DNA from: Bacteroidota bacterium
Lineage (GTDB): Bacteria; Bacteroidota; Bacteroidia; AKYH767-A; OLB10
NCBI GenBank assembly: GCA_016722525.1
Contig: JADKJB010000001.1
Location: 62,001 to 126,000, forward strand
DNA length: 64,000 nucleotides
Reading direction: 5' to 3'
Below, one piece after another: positions 52,009 to 61,588 of this stretch (its first letter is position 1; the number at the start of each line of letters is the position of its first letter). A model generated the notes under the pieces. The model had not been told where the DNA came from, did not search any database, and saw only the letters and a program-made list of their open reading frames with translations. The translations under genes and the position numbers were made by a program.

Positions 52009-52436
52009 AAATGCAATTTTAATATTCTTGTCTCACCTTCTGTTTCAATGTAAATTTTTATAGCATCATTTGGAAGCAAAGAAGTAATTCTTTCTGGCCA
52101 TTCAACAAAACAGTAATTCCCACTGTAAAAATAATTTTCATACCCAAGATCAAAAGCCTCCGATTCTGATTTCAATCTGTAAAAGTCGAAATGATAGATC
52201 GGAAACCCATCGCTGGATAAATACTCATTTAATAGTGTATAAGTAGGACTTGCTACCATGTCTTTTACGCCCAATTGCTTACAAAACTCTTTAATCAATG
52301 TAGTTTTTCCAGCTCCCATTTCACCAAATAATAAAAACAACTTATGTGGTTTTGAATCTTCAAGAATTTTCTTACTCACCACTTCCAAATCTAAAAGAGT
52401 AGTACACTTATAAATTATTGCAGGTACTGTTTCCAT
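52005..52436 (-). CDS. tsaE: tRNA threonylcarbamoyladenosine biosynthesis ATPase
   Basis: 143 residues. P-loop LLFGEMGAGKTTLIKEFCKQ, SPTYTLLNEYLS, HFDFYRLKSESEAFDLG and FVEWPERI are the TsaE signatures. Provides ATPase activity to the t6A synthase complex. Sits between porX and ald, an order common in Bacteroidota. Intact. Confidence 0.94.
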   Translation of the reverse strand: METVPAIIYKCTTLLDLEVVSKKILEDSKPHKLFLLFGEMGAGKTTLIKEFCKQLGVKDMVASPTYTLLNEYLSSDGFPIYHFDFYRLKSESEAFDLGYENYFYSGNYCFVEWPERITSLLPNDAIKIYIETEGETRILKLHL

Positions 52437-52444
52437 TCTCTTGG

Positions 52445-53997
52445 TTACTTACTGGATAGAGTAATAATTGGCAAAATCATCTCCTCTGCCGAAATACCTC
52501 CATGTTGAAATGTATTCTTATAATAATTAACATAGTAATTATAATTATTAGGATATGCAAAAAATTTATCTTGTTTTGCAAATACAAATGCAGTACTCAG
52601 ATTTGTTCGGGGCAACATCGCATCAATTGGATTCTTGACTTCAAAAACATCTTTCTTTTCATAGTTCAGGTTTTTGCCCTGCTTGTATCTAAGATTCGTA
52701 TTGGTACTTCTGTCGCCAATCAATTTTGATGGCTCTTTTACTCTTATGGTTCCATGGTCGGTACTAATAACAACTTTAACATTTCGAGCTGCAATTTTGC
52801 GAATAGCATCCAATAATGGTGAATGCTCAAACCAGGACACCGTTAGTGAACGATATGCCGATTCATCATCAGCCAGTTCACGTATCACCTGCATATCGGT
52901 TCGGGCATGTGAAAGCATATCCACAAAATTATAAACAATTATGTTAAATTTATTTTGAAACATATTTGGAATGTTCTCCACCATGCTTTTACCGGCATCC
53001 AGGTTCGTGACTTTGGTGTAAGAAAATTTATGTTGCTTTCGTAAACGTTGCATTTGATCTGCAAAAAATTCTTCCTCGTGCATGTTTTTCCCTCCCTCAT
53101 CTTCATCATTAAACCACAATTTTGGAAACCGCTTTTCAATGTCGGATGGCATCATTCCTGCAAAAATGGCGTTCCTGGAATATTGGGTTGCAGTGGGCAG
53201 AATACTGTAATAGGCTTCCTCTTCTATGATTCGCAACTCTTCACTTAAAATGGGAGCAATCATCTTCCATTGATCGTAACGCAGGTTATCTATCAATATA
53301 AAAAATACCGTGTCTTCGGTGGATTCAATAACAGGAAATATTTTTTCCTAAAAAGTGTGTGCGACATAACCGGAGCTTTATCATCTTGCTTCAGCCAATT
53401 GATATAATTATTTTCAATAAATTTACTGAACTGCAAATTGGCCTCGTCTTTTTGCATGGTGAGAATGTCATACATACCCTCATCAGTTGATTTTTCCAAC
53501 TCCAACTCCCAATAAATAAGTTTTTTATAAACTTCCACCCACGACTTGAAATCATGCTTTTCATTCAAAGTCATTCCAATGTTCCGGAATTCTTGTTGAT
53601 AAACAGAAGTGGCTTTTTCACTCACCAGTCGTTTGGTATCCAGATTTTTTTTTATTGACAATAGTATCTGATTTGGATTTACCGGTTTAATAAGATAGTC
53701 AGCAATTTTAGAACCAATCGCATCCTCCATTATATATTCTTCTTCACTCTTGGTGATCATCACCACAGGAATATCAGAATTACTATTTTTAATGCGCACT
53801 AATGTCTCTAATCCCGACAAACCAGGCATGTTCTCATCTAAAAAAACAATATCAAATCTTTGCTTCTTAAAAAGGTCCAAGGCATCATGACCGTTAGTTG
53901 CAGTTGTGACATCAAATCCCTTTTCTTTTAGAAAAAGCACATGCGGCTTCAGCAAATCAATCTCATCATCAGCCCAAAGAATGCTTAATTTATCCAT
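52445..53997 (-). CDS. porX: PorX: response regulator with PglZ domain, T9SS regulator; frame-broken
   Basis: MDKLSILWADDEIDLLKPHV starts the receiver domain (aspartate in IVFLDENMPGLSGLETL, lysine in DYLIKPVNPNQIL). A helical linker follows, and then the PglZ domain: FFILIDNLRYDQWKMIAPIL, MHEEEFFADQMQRLRKQHKF, VVISTDHGTIRVKEP and FQHGGISAEEMILPIITLS. At about 53330 an A is lost from an A7 run, splitting the gene. About 516 residues. PorX, with the sensor PorY, controls T9SS genes and binds the secretion apparatus; PorY is not in this window. Divergent from the HD-domain gene. Confidence 0.92.
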
Positions 53998-54075
53998 AAA
54001 TAACCTAAATTTGTGTGCTAGTTTTAAAGTAATAAAATTACATATAATAATCGAACCATTTTCAATAGTATTGCT

Positions 54076-55303
54076 TTGAATAAGAAAAAAATAATTAACG
54101 ACCCTGTTTATGGTTTCATTACTGTGCCTTTTGAAATCGTTCATGATATAATTGGACACCCATGGCTGCAACGGCTCACCAGAATCAGACAACTTGGGCT
54201 TACCTATCTCGTTTATCCTGGAGCTATTCACACACGCTTCCACCATGCCATTGGCGCTATGCATCTGATGACGTGTGCTATCGAAACGCTTCGTTCAAAG
54301 GGCCATGGAATATCAAATACGGAGGCGGAAGCTGCTACTTTAGCTATTTTGTTGCACGATATTGGACACGGACCCTACTCCCATGCACTTGAAAATTTGC
54401 TGGCCCACGATATTTCGCATGAATACCTTTCGGTCTTATTTATGAATCGACTCAACAATGAGTTTTCAGGAAGACTCACTGAAGCTATTCATATTTTTAA
54501 CAACACACACCCTAAAAAATTTCTACACCAACTCGTTTCCAGTCAATTAGATGTTGACAGGTTGGATTACCTGAACCGTGACAGTTTTTTTACTGGTGTT
54601 TCTGAAGGCGTTATCAGCTCAGACCGTATCATCAAAATGATGGAAGTAGTTGATGGCAACTTGATGGTGGAAGAAAAAGGCATCTATTCGGTTTGAAAAA
54701 TTCATAACCGCCCGAAGATTAATGTATTGGCAGGTTTATTTACATAAAACCGTACTTGCAGCGGAACATATGCTCATCAATATTATTAAAAGAGCTCGTG
54801 AAATTTCAAATAATGGTATTCCACTTTTTGGCACCGAACCATTTCTTGAATTAATTGATAATGAGTATACTAGTAAAGATTTTTTGGAAAAAGAATCGTT
54901 GTTGGAACGATTTGCCCTGTTGGACGATTTTGATGTTTTTGCTTCTGTCAAAGCTTGGTGTTTTCATTCCGACAAAGTACTTTCCGCTCTGTGCAAAGGT
55001 CTTGTAAACAGGAAACTATTAAAAATAGAAATAAGTAGAAATCCTTTCCCTGATGATGTTGTAAAGAAACGAAGAGAAGAATCTGCAATGATTGCAGGTG
55101 TTTCAGTTCATGAAGCACATTATCTGGCCTTCACCGGCGATATCGAAAACAATGCTTATGATGCTGAAGATCATGAAATTAACATTCTTTTCAAGAATGG
55201 CGAATTCATGGATATTGTTGCCGCTTCCGATAATTTTAATATCGAAGCGCTTACTAAACCGGTAAAAAAGTATTTTCTCTGCTCACTTCGAAATAGCAGT
55301 TAA
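54076..55303 (+). CDS. HD-domain phosphohydrolase (dGTPase-like), frame-broken
   Basis: TTG start at 54076 (NKKKIINDPVYGFITVPFEI), preceded by TAgtATTG (54066-54073). HD motif residues: HTRFHHAIGAMHLM, LAILLHDIGHGPYSHALENL and LDVDRLDYLNRDSFFTGV. The first frame ends at 54696; the rest (LMYWQVYLHKTVLAAEHMLI to SLRNSS) is in another frame after one base shift near 54690. About 408 residues. Related to deoxynucleoside triphosphate triphosphohydrolases; the substrate is not known. It precedes lpxD as in many Bacteroidota. Confidence 0.87.
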
Positions 55304-55339
55304 TTTCCCTCTTTTATAAACAGATTGATGCATAATTTT

Positions 55340-55347
55340 TACATTTG
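55340..55347 (+). promoter_or_regulatory. Bacteroidota -7 element (TAcaTTTG) upstream of lpxD
   Basis: Exact TAnnTTTG match about 52 bp before the lpxD ATG; would drive lpxD-lpxC/fabZ-lpxA. Confidence 0.5.
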
Positions 55348-55398
55348 TAGCTTGGTTCCTTCCAACCTCTTAGTAAGGATCCGATTAATTTAGTATTC

Positions 55399-56439
55399 AT
55401 GGAATTTACAGCCAGGCAGATTAGTGACATGCTTTCAGGAACCGTTCAAGGTGATTCCGATGTTAAGGTGTCGCGCCTTTCAAAAATTGAAGAAGGTGTT
55501 CCAGGATCTTTATCGTTTCTCGCCAATCCAAAATATACTGAATTTATTTACGAAACTAAAGCCTCTGTGGTAATAGTAGGTAAAGATTTTATTCCTGAAA
55601 AACATGTTGCCGCTACTCTTATCAAAGTGGAGGATGCTTATGCTGCTTTTGCGAAACTTCTGGAAATTTACCATCAAATTGTGCGCGATAAAAAAGGTGT
55701 GGAGCAACCTTGTTTTATAGATCAATCAGCAACTACCGGAATTGATATTTATGTAGGTGCTTTTGCCTATGTGGGTAAAAATGCAAAAATTGGAAATCGT
55801 GTAAAACTTTATCCAAACTCTTATGTTGGCGATAATGTAATTATTGGTGACGATACTACTTTGTTCCCTGGTGTAATTGTATATTCAGATTGTGTGATTG
55901 GTAAATCCTGCACTTTACATGCCGGTGTAATAATTGGTGCCGATGGCTTTGGATTTGCACCCTCTGCAGGCAGCTACAATAAAGTTGCTCAAATTGGAAA
56001 TGTGATTATTGAAGATTTTGTTGAAATTGGTTCTGGTACCTCTATTGATCGCGCAACTTTAGGATCTACTACTATTCACAAAGGAGTTAAACTAGATAAC
56101 CTTATCCAAATTGCTCACAATGTTGAAATAGGTGAAAACACAGTGATTGCTGCTCAAACTGGAATCGCAGGCTCTACTAAAATAGGAAAAGACTGTATGA
56201 TTGGTGGGCAAGTTGGCATTGTTGGGCATTTAACCATTGCCGACAACACTAAAATTGCTGCTCAATCAGGCGTAGGAACAAGCGTTACAGAACCGGGTCA
56301 AATAATTCAAGGTTCACCTGCTTTTAGTATTAGTGATTACAGAAGGACTTATGTGGTTTTTAAAAAATTGCCCGATTTAGATAAAAAAATACAGGAATTA
56401 GAAAAAGCATTGGCAGAGATCAGGCAAACCATTTCCTGA
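55399..56439 (+). CDS. lpxD: UDP-3-O-(3-hydroxyacyl)glucosamine N-acyltransferase
   Basis: 346 residues. Uridine-binding N-terminus MEFTARQISDMLSGTVQGDS, then left-handed beta-helix hexapeptides: VGAFAYVGKNAKIGNRVKLY, GADGFGFAPSAGSYNKVAQI, IEIGSGTSIDRATLG, and the catalytic histidine in LIQIAHNVEIGENTVIAAQ. Adds the second acyl chain in lipid A synthesis. lpxC/fabZ starts 9 bp after its stop. Intact. Confidence 0.95.
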   Translation: MEFTARQISDMLSGTVQGDSDVKVSRLSKIEEGVPGSLSFLANPKYTEFIYETKASVVIVGKDFIPEKHVAATLIKVEDAYAAFAKLLEIYHQIVRDKKGVEQPCFIDQSATTGIDIYVGAFAYVGKNAKIGNRVKLYPNSYVGDNVIIGDDTTLFPGVIVYSDCVIGKSCTLHAGVIIGADGFGFAPSAGSYNKVAQIGNVIIEDFVEIGSGTSIDRATLGSTTIHKGVKLDNLIQIAHNVEIGENTVIAAQTGIAGSTKIGKDCMIGGQVGIVGHLTIADNTKIAAQSGVGTSVTEPGQIIQGSPAFSISDYRRTYVVFKKLPDLDKKIQELEKALAEIRQTIS

Positions 56440-56448
56440 AATAAAGAC

Positions 56449-57839
56449 ATGATAAGACAAACAACAGTTAAAAAGCCTGTAACAATTTCAGGTGTAGGAT
56501 TGCATACAGGAACTCATGTGAATCTCACTTTTCGTCCTGCTCCTGTAAACCACGGATTAAAGTTCAGAAGGATTGATTTGGCCAACCAACCAATGATTGA
56601 TGTGGATGTGGATAACGTTGTTGATACTTCCCGTGGCACTACACCGAGCCAGAACGGCGGCAAAATAAGTACTACAGAACATGCGCTCGCAGCGTTAGTA
56701 GGTTCCGAAATCGATAACGTTATTATTGATGTGGATGGACCTGAAGTTCCAATCATGGATGGCAGTTCCAAACCCTATTTAGAGGCTATTTTAAAAGCTG
56801 GTATTGTTGAACAGGATGCTGAAAGAATTTACTATGAGCTGAAGCAAAATGTTACCTATGAAGAGCCATCACGCAAAGTAGAAATGCTGGCAGTTCCCAG
56901 TGTTGATTATCGTATCACCGTGATGGTCGATTACAACTCTCCCGTGCTCGGCACACAGCATGCTCAAATGCATTTGATTTCAGAATTCAAAGAAGAAATT
57001 GCCCCATGCCGCACCTTTTGCTTTTTGCATGAACTTGAAATGCTGGTGAAACACAATCTCATTAAAGGTGGTGATCTGGATAATGCAATAGTAGTAGTAG
57101 ACCGTCCGGTTTCACAACAGAAATTAGATGAACTTGCTGAACTCTTCAATAAACCCCATGTTGAAATAAAAGAAAAAGGTATCTTAAATAATGTGCAACT
57201 TCATTTCAAAATGAACCGGCACGCCATAAATTGCTTGATATTGTCGGCGATATGGCACTTATAGGAATGCCCGTTAAAGCACACATCCTTGCTGCTCGCC
57301 CCGGTCATGCTGCCAACGTAGAATTTGCCAGAAAAATAAAACAACTTATTAAAAGTGAAAAAACAAAACCTGTTGCTCCAACTTTTAATTTACTCGCACC
57401 TCCTGTTTTTGATATCAATCAAATTTCAAAGTATCTCCCTCACAGGTATCCTTTTTTGTTAATTGATAAAATAATTGAATTAACGGAAACGAAGGTAATT
57501 GGGTTAAAAAATGTGACGCTCAACGAGTGGTTCTTCCAAGGTCACTTTCCGGAAAACCCGGTGATGCCCGGTGTACTGATGATTGAAGCTATGGCGCAAA
57601 CCGGTGGCATTCTTGTTCTTAGTACAGTTCCTGACCCTGAAAATTACTGGACATATTTTATGCGTATTGATCAGGCTCGTTTTAAACAGAAAGTCATTCC
57701 CGGTGATACCCTCATCTTTGACCTGTCTCTCGCTTCGCCTATACGAAGAGGGATTTGTCATATGGTTGGTAAAGCTTACGTAGGAGATAAAGTTGTGATG
57801 GAAGCCGAAATGATGGCTCAAATAGTTAAAAAGAGCTGA
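56449..57839 (+). CDS. lpxC: LpxC/FabZ fusion protein (deacetylase + hydroxyacyl-ACP dehydratase), frame-broken
   Basis: LpxC half: ISGVGLHTGTHVNLTFRP, GKISTTEHALAALVGSEIDN (zinc histidine), VPIMDGSSKPYLEAI. At about 57215 a lost C (TTCCAA to TTCAA) breaks the frame, after which the catalytic NEPARHKLLDIVGDMALIGM appears. FabZ half: LPHRYPFLLIDKIIEL, FQGHFPENPVMPGVLMIEAM with the catalytic histidine. About 463 residues. The fusion is a standard feature of Bacteroidota. LpxC makes the committed step of lipid A; FabZ feeds hydroxyacyl chains to lipids. Confidence 0.94.
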
Positions 57840-57841
57840 GT

Positions 57842-58632
57842 ATGATTTCACCCTTAAGCAACGTTCATCCCGATGCAAAAATTGGAAAAAACGTTACCAT
57901 TGATGCCTTTACTACTATCGAAGCTGATGTTGTGATTGGTGATGACTCCTGGATTGGTCCGAATGTTACCATTTTTAATGGAGCCCGGATTGGTAAAAAT
58001 TGTAAAATATTTCCTGGAGCAGTAATTTCTGCAATTCCTCAAGATCTTAAATATCAAGGCGAGCATACTACTCTTGAAATTGGTGATAATTGTACCATTC
58101 GTGAAATGGTCACCTTAAATCAAGGAACTTCCGCTCTTGGTAAACTGCAATTGGCAACAATTGTTTGTTAATGGCTTATGTACATGTTGCTCATGACTGT
58201 CTCATCGGCAATCATGTTATTCTGGCTAATTCTGTAAATCTTGCCGGTCATGTTGTTATCCTCGACTATGCCATTCTTGAAGGATATGTGGGAGTTTCCC
58301 AATTTATTCGTATCGGTGCTCATAGCTTTATTGGAGGACAAACAGGCGTTCGTAAAGATGTTCCCCCATATACCAAAGCTGCTCGTGAACCGCTCTCCTT
58401 TGCCGGAATAAATAGCGTTGGATTGAAACGAAGAGGATATGAAACTGCTGTTATAAATCTTATACAAGATGTATATCGGATTCTTTATACTAAAGGATAC
58501 AGCACCCGTAATGCACTCGACATTATTGAAAAAGAAATTCCTTCCAGTCCTCACAAGGATGAAATAACCGATTTTATTAAATCATCCGAAAGAGGAATCA
58601 TGAGAGGTTACTCTGGTGGCGAAGATGAATAA
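57842..58632 (+). CDS. lpxA: UDP-N-acetylglucosamine acyltransferase, frame-broken
   Basis: N-terminal hexapeptide coils (VHPDAKIGKNVTIDAFTTIE) and GAVISAIPQDLKYQGEHTTL. An A lost from an A4 run at about 58143 hides GKTAIGNNCLLMAYVHVAHD, which carries the catalytic histidine. Then SRIGAHSFIGGQTGVRKDVP-type coils and the C-terminal helices INLIQDVYRILYTKGYSTRN. About 263 residues. First acylation of lipid A. The ABC ATPase gene begins inside its last codons. Confidence 0.92.
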
Positions 58633-59267
58633 AATTGATGCAAACTTAACCGGCATTTCTCTGAATAATGTTGGCAAAAAGTTTAGAAAACAATGGATTT
58701 TTAAAGGCATAAATTTTCACATTCATGCCGGCAATAAAATTGCCATTAACGGACATAACGGCTCTGGCAAATCAACTCTCCTTCAAATTATTGGTGGTTA
58801 TGTGAGCACTAGCGATGGCAAAGTAGTATGGGAATCGCAAAATGGCAGTATCAAAGATGACGCTGTTTACCGTTATGTAGCACTAGCTTCTCCTTATATG
58901 GATTTGATTGATGAATTCACATTTAATGAAAATATTGATTTTTTTTCCGACTAAAACCCATGCTAAAAGGATTTTCAAAGGATGATATTCTCCAAGTGAC
59001 CGGATTGGAACAGGCGGCTTCTCAGCAGTTTCGTTTTTTTCATCGGGTATGAAACAAAAAGTAAAATTAACATTAGCTTTTTAGCAGATGTACAACTGTT
59101 GCTGTTGGATGAACCATTATCCAACCTGGATCAATCAGGTTATGAATGGTACAAAAAATGGTGGTTCAATATTCACACGAAAAACTATCCTGGTTTGTTC
59201 TAATATGGTGAAAGAAGAAACTTTTTTCTGCGATCGATTCCTTAATATAGAAGAATTTCAATCGTAA
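58625..59267 (+). CDS. ABC transporter ATP-binding protein, many frame breaks
   Basis: Walker A in KIAINGHNGSGKSTLLQIIG, then across at least four frame changes FFSSGMKQKVKLTLAF (signature), LLLLDEPLSNLDQSGYEWYK (Walker B) and TILVCSNMVKEETFFCDRFL before the TAA at 59265-59267. About 213 residues, a minimal ATPase. Such an ATPase follows lpxA in many Bacteroidota; transported substrate unknown. Breaks near 58950, 59035, 59085 and 59180 are denser than elsewhere. At least one is a lost T (TTTTTTA read as TTTTTA). Errors are my first explanation, but real decay is more conceivable here than in the lpx genes. Confidence 0.75.
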
Positions 59268-59564
59268 CCTGTTTCCCCTATCCAACAGGTGAAGTAGTAA
59301 GGTCAATAACAGTTTTTTTATTCCATGTTTTAAAATTAGCATACCACTGTTCAGAATATCAAACTACACTTGGTAATTTAAAACCGGAAAAAATTTAATC
59401 TCCGCTATAAATTTACGGGGTCGCATACGAGATTAAGAAGCAAAAGTATCGAATTTCACTTAATTTTGAAACCACATTAAATATTTCCGTATGCTATTTT
59501 AAAGCATCTGTTAAAGGCTTTTGAAAAGTTACGAAAGAGTAGTAGGGTTTAACCTCAACATCAA
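59268..59564. other. 297-bp stretch, no gene seen
   Basis: AT-rich spacer between the ABC ATPase and the small membrane-anchored protein. No RNA gene or clear terminator recognised. Confidence 0.3.
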
Positions 59565-59807
59565 ATGGACATTATCGGAAAACAGACCTCTAAAACCAAT
59601 TCCAGAGAACTTAATTTTGCTGAACACCAAAGTTCATTATTCAACACAGATCCTATTCCTTCCTATATATATAAGGACGAAGAAAAAGTGAACAGCACTA
59701 ATTACACTTTAATTCCTGACAAAATTAACAAGTTGGCTTTTTGGCCACTGGTATACGAAGAATTAATAATAGGGTTGATGCTGGCCCTTTTGCTCCTCAC
59801 GTTTTAA
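59565..59807 (+). CDS. small protein with C-terminal membrane helix, unknown
   Basis: 80 residues. A polar N-terminus (MDIIGKQTSKTNSRELNFAE) and a tyrosine-rich stretch are followed by a C-terminal hydrophobic helix, LVYEELIIGLMLALLLLTF. A tail-anchored topology with the body inside is likely. No family recognised. Convergent with the next gene. Confidence 0.5.
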   Translation: MDIIGKQTSKTNSRELNFAEHQSSLFNTDPIPSYIYKDEEKVNSTNYTLIPDKINKLAFWPLVYEELIIGLMLALLLLTF

Positions 59808-59827
59808 AAAAATAGCTGAAAGAGTTT

Positions 59828-60220
59828 TTATGAAACCTGAACCTCTTTTTTTGTGAACAGATTAAATTCATCTTTCAACTCTTTAAACAATTTTTCGAAA
59901 TCCTGCAATCTGGACAAATGTTGCTGATGCTCCTGCAGAATAGATCCGATTTCATTTTTACCGGGTTTTTCAATGTTCGCATCCAGCAAATTCTCATACT
60001 GTTTAAAATCATGTCGCATAATGTCTAATACTTCATTCTGCAAAATAAAACTATTTTGAAAATGTTCTGATTTTGCAGGGACTTCACGTGGTACATATTT
60101 AGATACAATTCCACTGAGATCCTGATTTAATAATTTTATTTCAGTCCTGAAGCTTTGTATCTTATTTTGCCAGGAAGCATGTTCGCCATGCATTTGTTTT
60201 ATTAGATCAGTTGTTTCCAT
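59828..60220 (-). CDS. coiled-coil protein of unknown function
   Basis: 130 residues with heptad-like leucine spacing throughout (LIKQMHGEHASWQNKIQSFR, ILQNEVLDIMRHDFKQYENL, HQQHLSRLQDFEKLFKELKD). Acidic/basic alternation suggests a long helical hairpin. No signal peptide or catalytic motif. It has its own upstream spacer. Function unknown. Confidence 0.6.
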   Translation of the reverse strand: METTDLIKQMHGEHASWQNKIQSFRTEIKLLNQDLSGIVSKYVPREVPAKSEHFQNSFILQNEVLDIMRHDFKQYENLLDANIEKPGKNEIGSILQEHQQHLSRLQDFEKLFKELKDEFNLFTKKEVQVS

Positions 60221-60679
60221 TAGTTCATATGTGGTTTTAGTATGGTTTTGTAATTAGGAAGAAACGAGTCAAGAATTCAGGCACAATAATATTTATATAA
60301 CCATTCCATAAAAAGTAAAAAGAAGAATATCTCAGAATCTTAAGTTAAAGGTATAAATAAAGAAAACATTTATCAACTAAAGAAAAAAAAAGATTTTCAA
60401 CATTCAGTTTTGCAAGAGTTTTGCGGCTCACAACCTGCTTTCCACCACATTACACTTCAAATGCATTGCTTTTCAAACATTTTTCTTCATGATTATTTCC
60501 TTGCAACAAATAGATTTTCACCCCCCTTTTTAAGGAAATCCATGATTTTTAGGGCTTTTCAGCCAATTTGAATCTGTTACAATTTGCTCAATTACTTACA
60601 AACGACACAAAGCACCTGCTAATGAAAAATACCACCCTTCGTTCGATGGTAATTTTGAAATGTACAAAAAAATCCAATT
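60221..60679. other. 459-bp stretch, no convincing gene
   Basis: AT-rich. Short open frames upstream of 60680 overlap the signal-peptide gene in other frames and have no recognisable product. No promoter with an exact TAnnTTTG element seen. Confidence 0.3.
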
Positions 60680-61124
60680 ATGGGAAATTTTACAAAAGTA
60701 GTTTGCTGTGCCTTTACGATAACAGCGCTTGCCTTTACAAACTTATCAGCACAAAATGTTGAGGCTTCAAGAAAGTATCGGGTGGTCGCCTATAAAAACG
60801 GCAACTCATCGGTTACATCCACTTCCAATACCACCGAAGTGGTACCTTATATGAGTATTTACATTCCGAATTCATTTACACCTAATGGTGATGGAATGAA
60901 TGATTCATTCGGAGCCTATGGGGAAGCTATTAAGGAATTCAGAATGCAAATTTTTAACCGCTGGGGACAAATGATCTTCGAAGCCAATAATGTTGAATAC
61001 CGGTGGGATGGAACCTATAATGGCGAAAAAGTTCCTCAAAGGAAGTTATGTTTATCGTGTAATCGCAAAAGGTGCTATCGGAAAACAAACTACTAAAGAT
61101 GGAACTGTCAATATTATTTATTAA
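60680..61124 (+). CDS. minimal secreted protein made mostly of a T9SS type B (CHU_C) domain
   Basis: Signal peptide KVVCCAFTITALAFTNLSAQ, about 30 linker residues, then the complete gliding-motility-associated C-terminal domain: YIPNSFTPNGDGMNDSF, MQIFNRWGQMIFEANN, RWDGTYNGEKVPQGSYVYRV and GTVNIIY. An extra A at about 61038 (CAAAGG instead of CAAGG) breaks the frame before the last strand. About 147 residues. Normally this domain is the tail of a protein of several hundred residues; here there is almost no passenger. Confidence 0.82.
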
Positions 61125-61390
61125 TTCTAATCGGAACCATAACTAATAGATATGCTAACGCTGGGACTTATCACGCTTTTAAGAAACTATCTTCTTTCAA
61201 AATCCAAACATAATATACGTGACTTTTCATCAAGCAAAAAAAATAAATTCAAACACCCTTACTACAACTAAGTAAAAATACACTTTTCTAGAACCCTTAT
61301 TTTACGGCACTCCTGCAATTTAGAAATTTTCTAAATATTGGGTGAATGCTATTTTAAATTGGGCGAAAATAGCTTTTTCTGTGGCGAGCG
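61125..61390. other. spacer before the palindrome
   Basis: About 265 bp, AT-rich, no gene. Leads into the palindrome pair described next. Confidence 0.3.
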
Positions 61391-61418
61391 AAAGATATTA
61401 ACAGCTGTTAATATCTTT
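61391..61418. promoter_or_regulatory. perfect 28-bp palindrome (candidate operator)
   Basis: AAAGATATTAACAG joined directly to its exact reverse complement, with no loop. A perfect 28-bp palindrome about 170 bp upstream of the LamG gene. A dimeric regulator site is likely; as RNA it cannot make a normal hairpin loop without unpairing the centre. Confidence 0.55.
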
Positions 61419-61439
61419 ATATATTGATTATCAATATAT
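61419..61439. promoter_or_regulatory. second inverted repeat abutting the 28-bp palindrome
   Basis: Arms ATATATTGAT and ATCAATATAT with one spacer base, starting exactly where the first palindrome ends. Two different symmetric sites side by side suggest a complex regulatory region. Confidence 0.5.
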
Positions 61440-61588
61440 TACAATACCTTAACATTGAAACCCTTGTCAATTAAGGGTTTTATTCTATTTTGGCTTCAAC
61501 CCCAATAAAAATGCAGGTTTCTAGCTTTTCCGGGAATGGGCTTGCAATTTTGAAAAGGGTATTTACTAACCAAAAACCAAAAAAACCA

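Noticed and set aside
52445..53300. PglZ domain as part of a BREX defence system
   Set aside because: It is the C-terminal domain of PorX, with a receiver domain upstream and tsaE/ald neighbours; no BREX genes are present.
53293..54264. Long N-terminal extension of PorX
   Set aside because: The upstream 89 codons overlap the divergent HD gene start; the receiver domain begins properly at the ATG at 53997.
56449..57839. LpxC/FabZ fusion as a novelty
   Set aside because: This fusion is well known in Bacteroidota.
60221..60679. Search for tRNA or structured RNA
   Set aside because: No cloverleaf, GGTTCGAATCC-type arm or recognisable riboswitch core was seen here or in the other long spacers.
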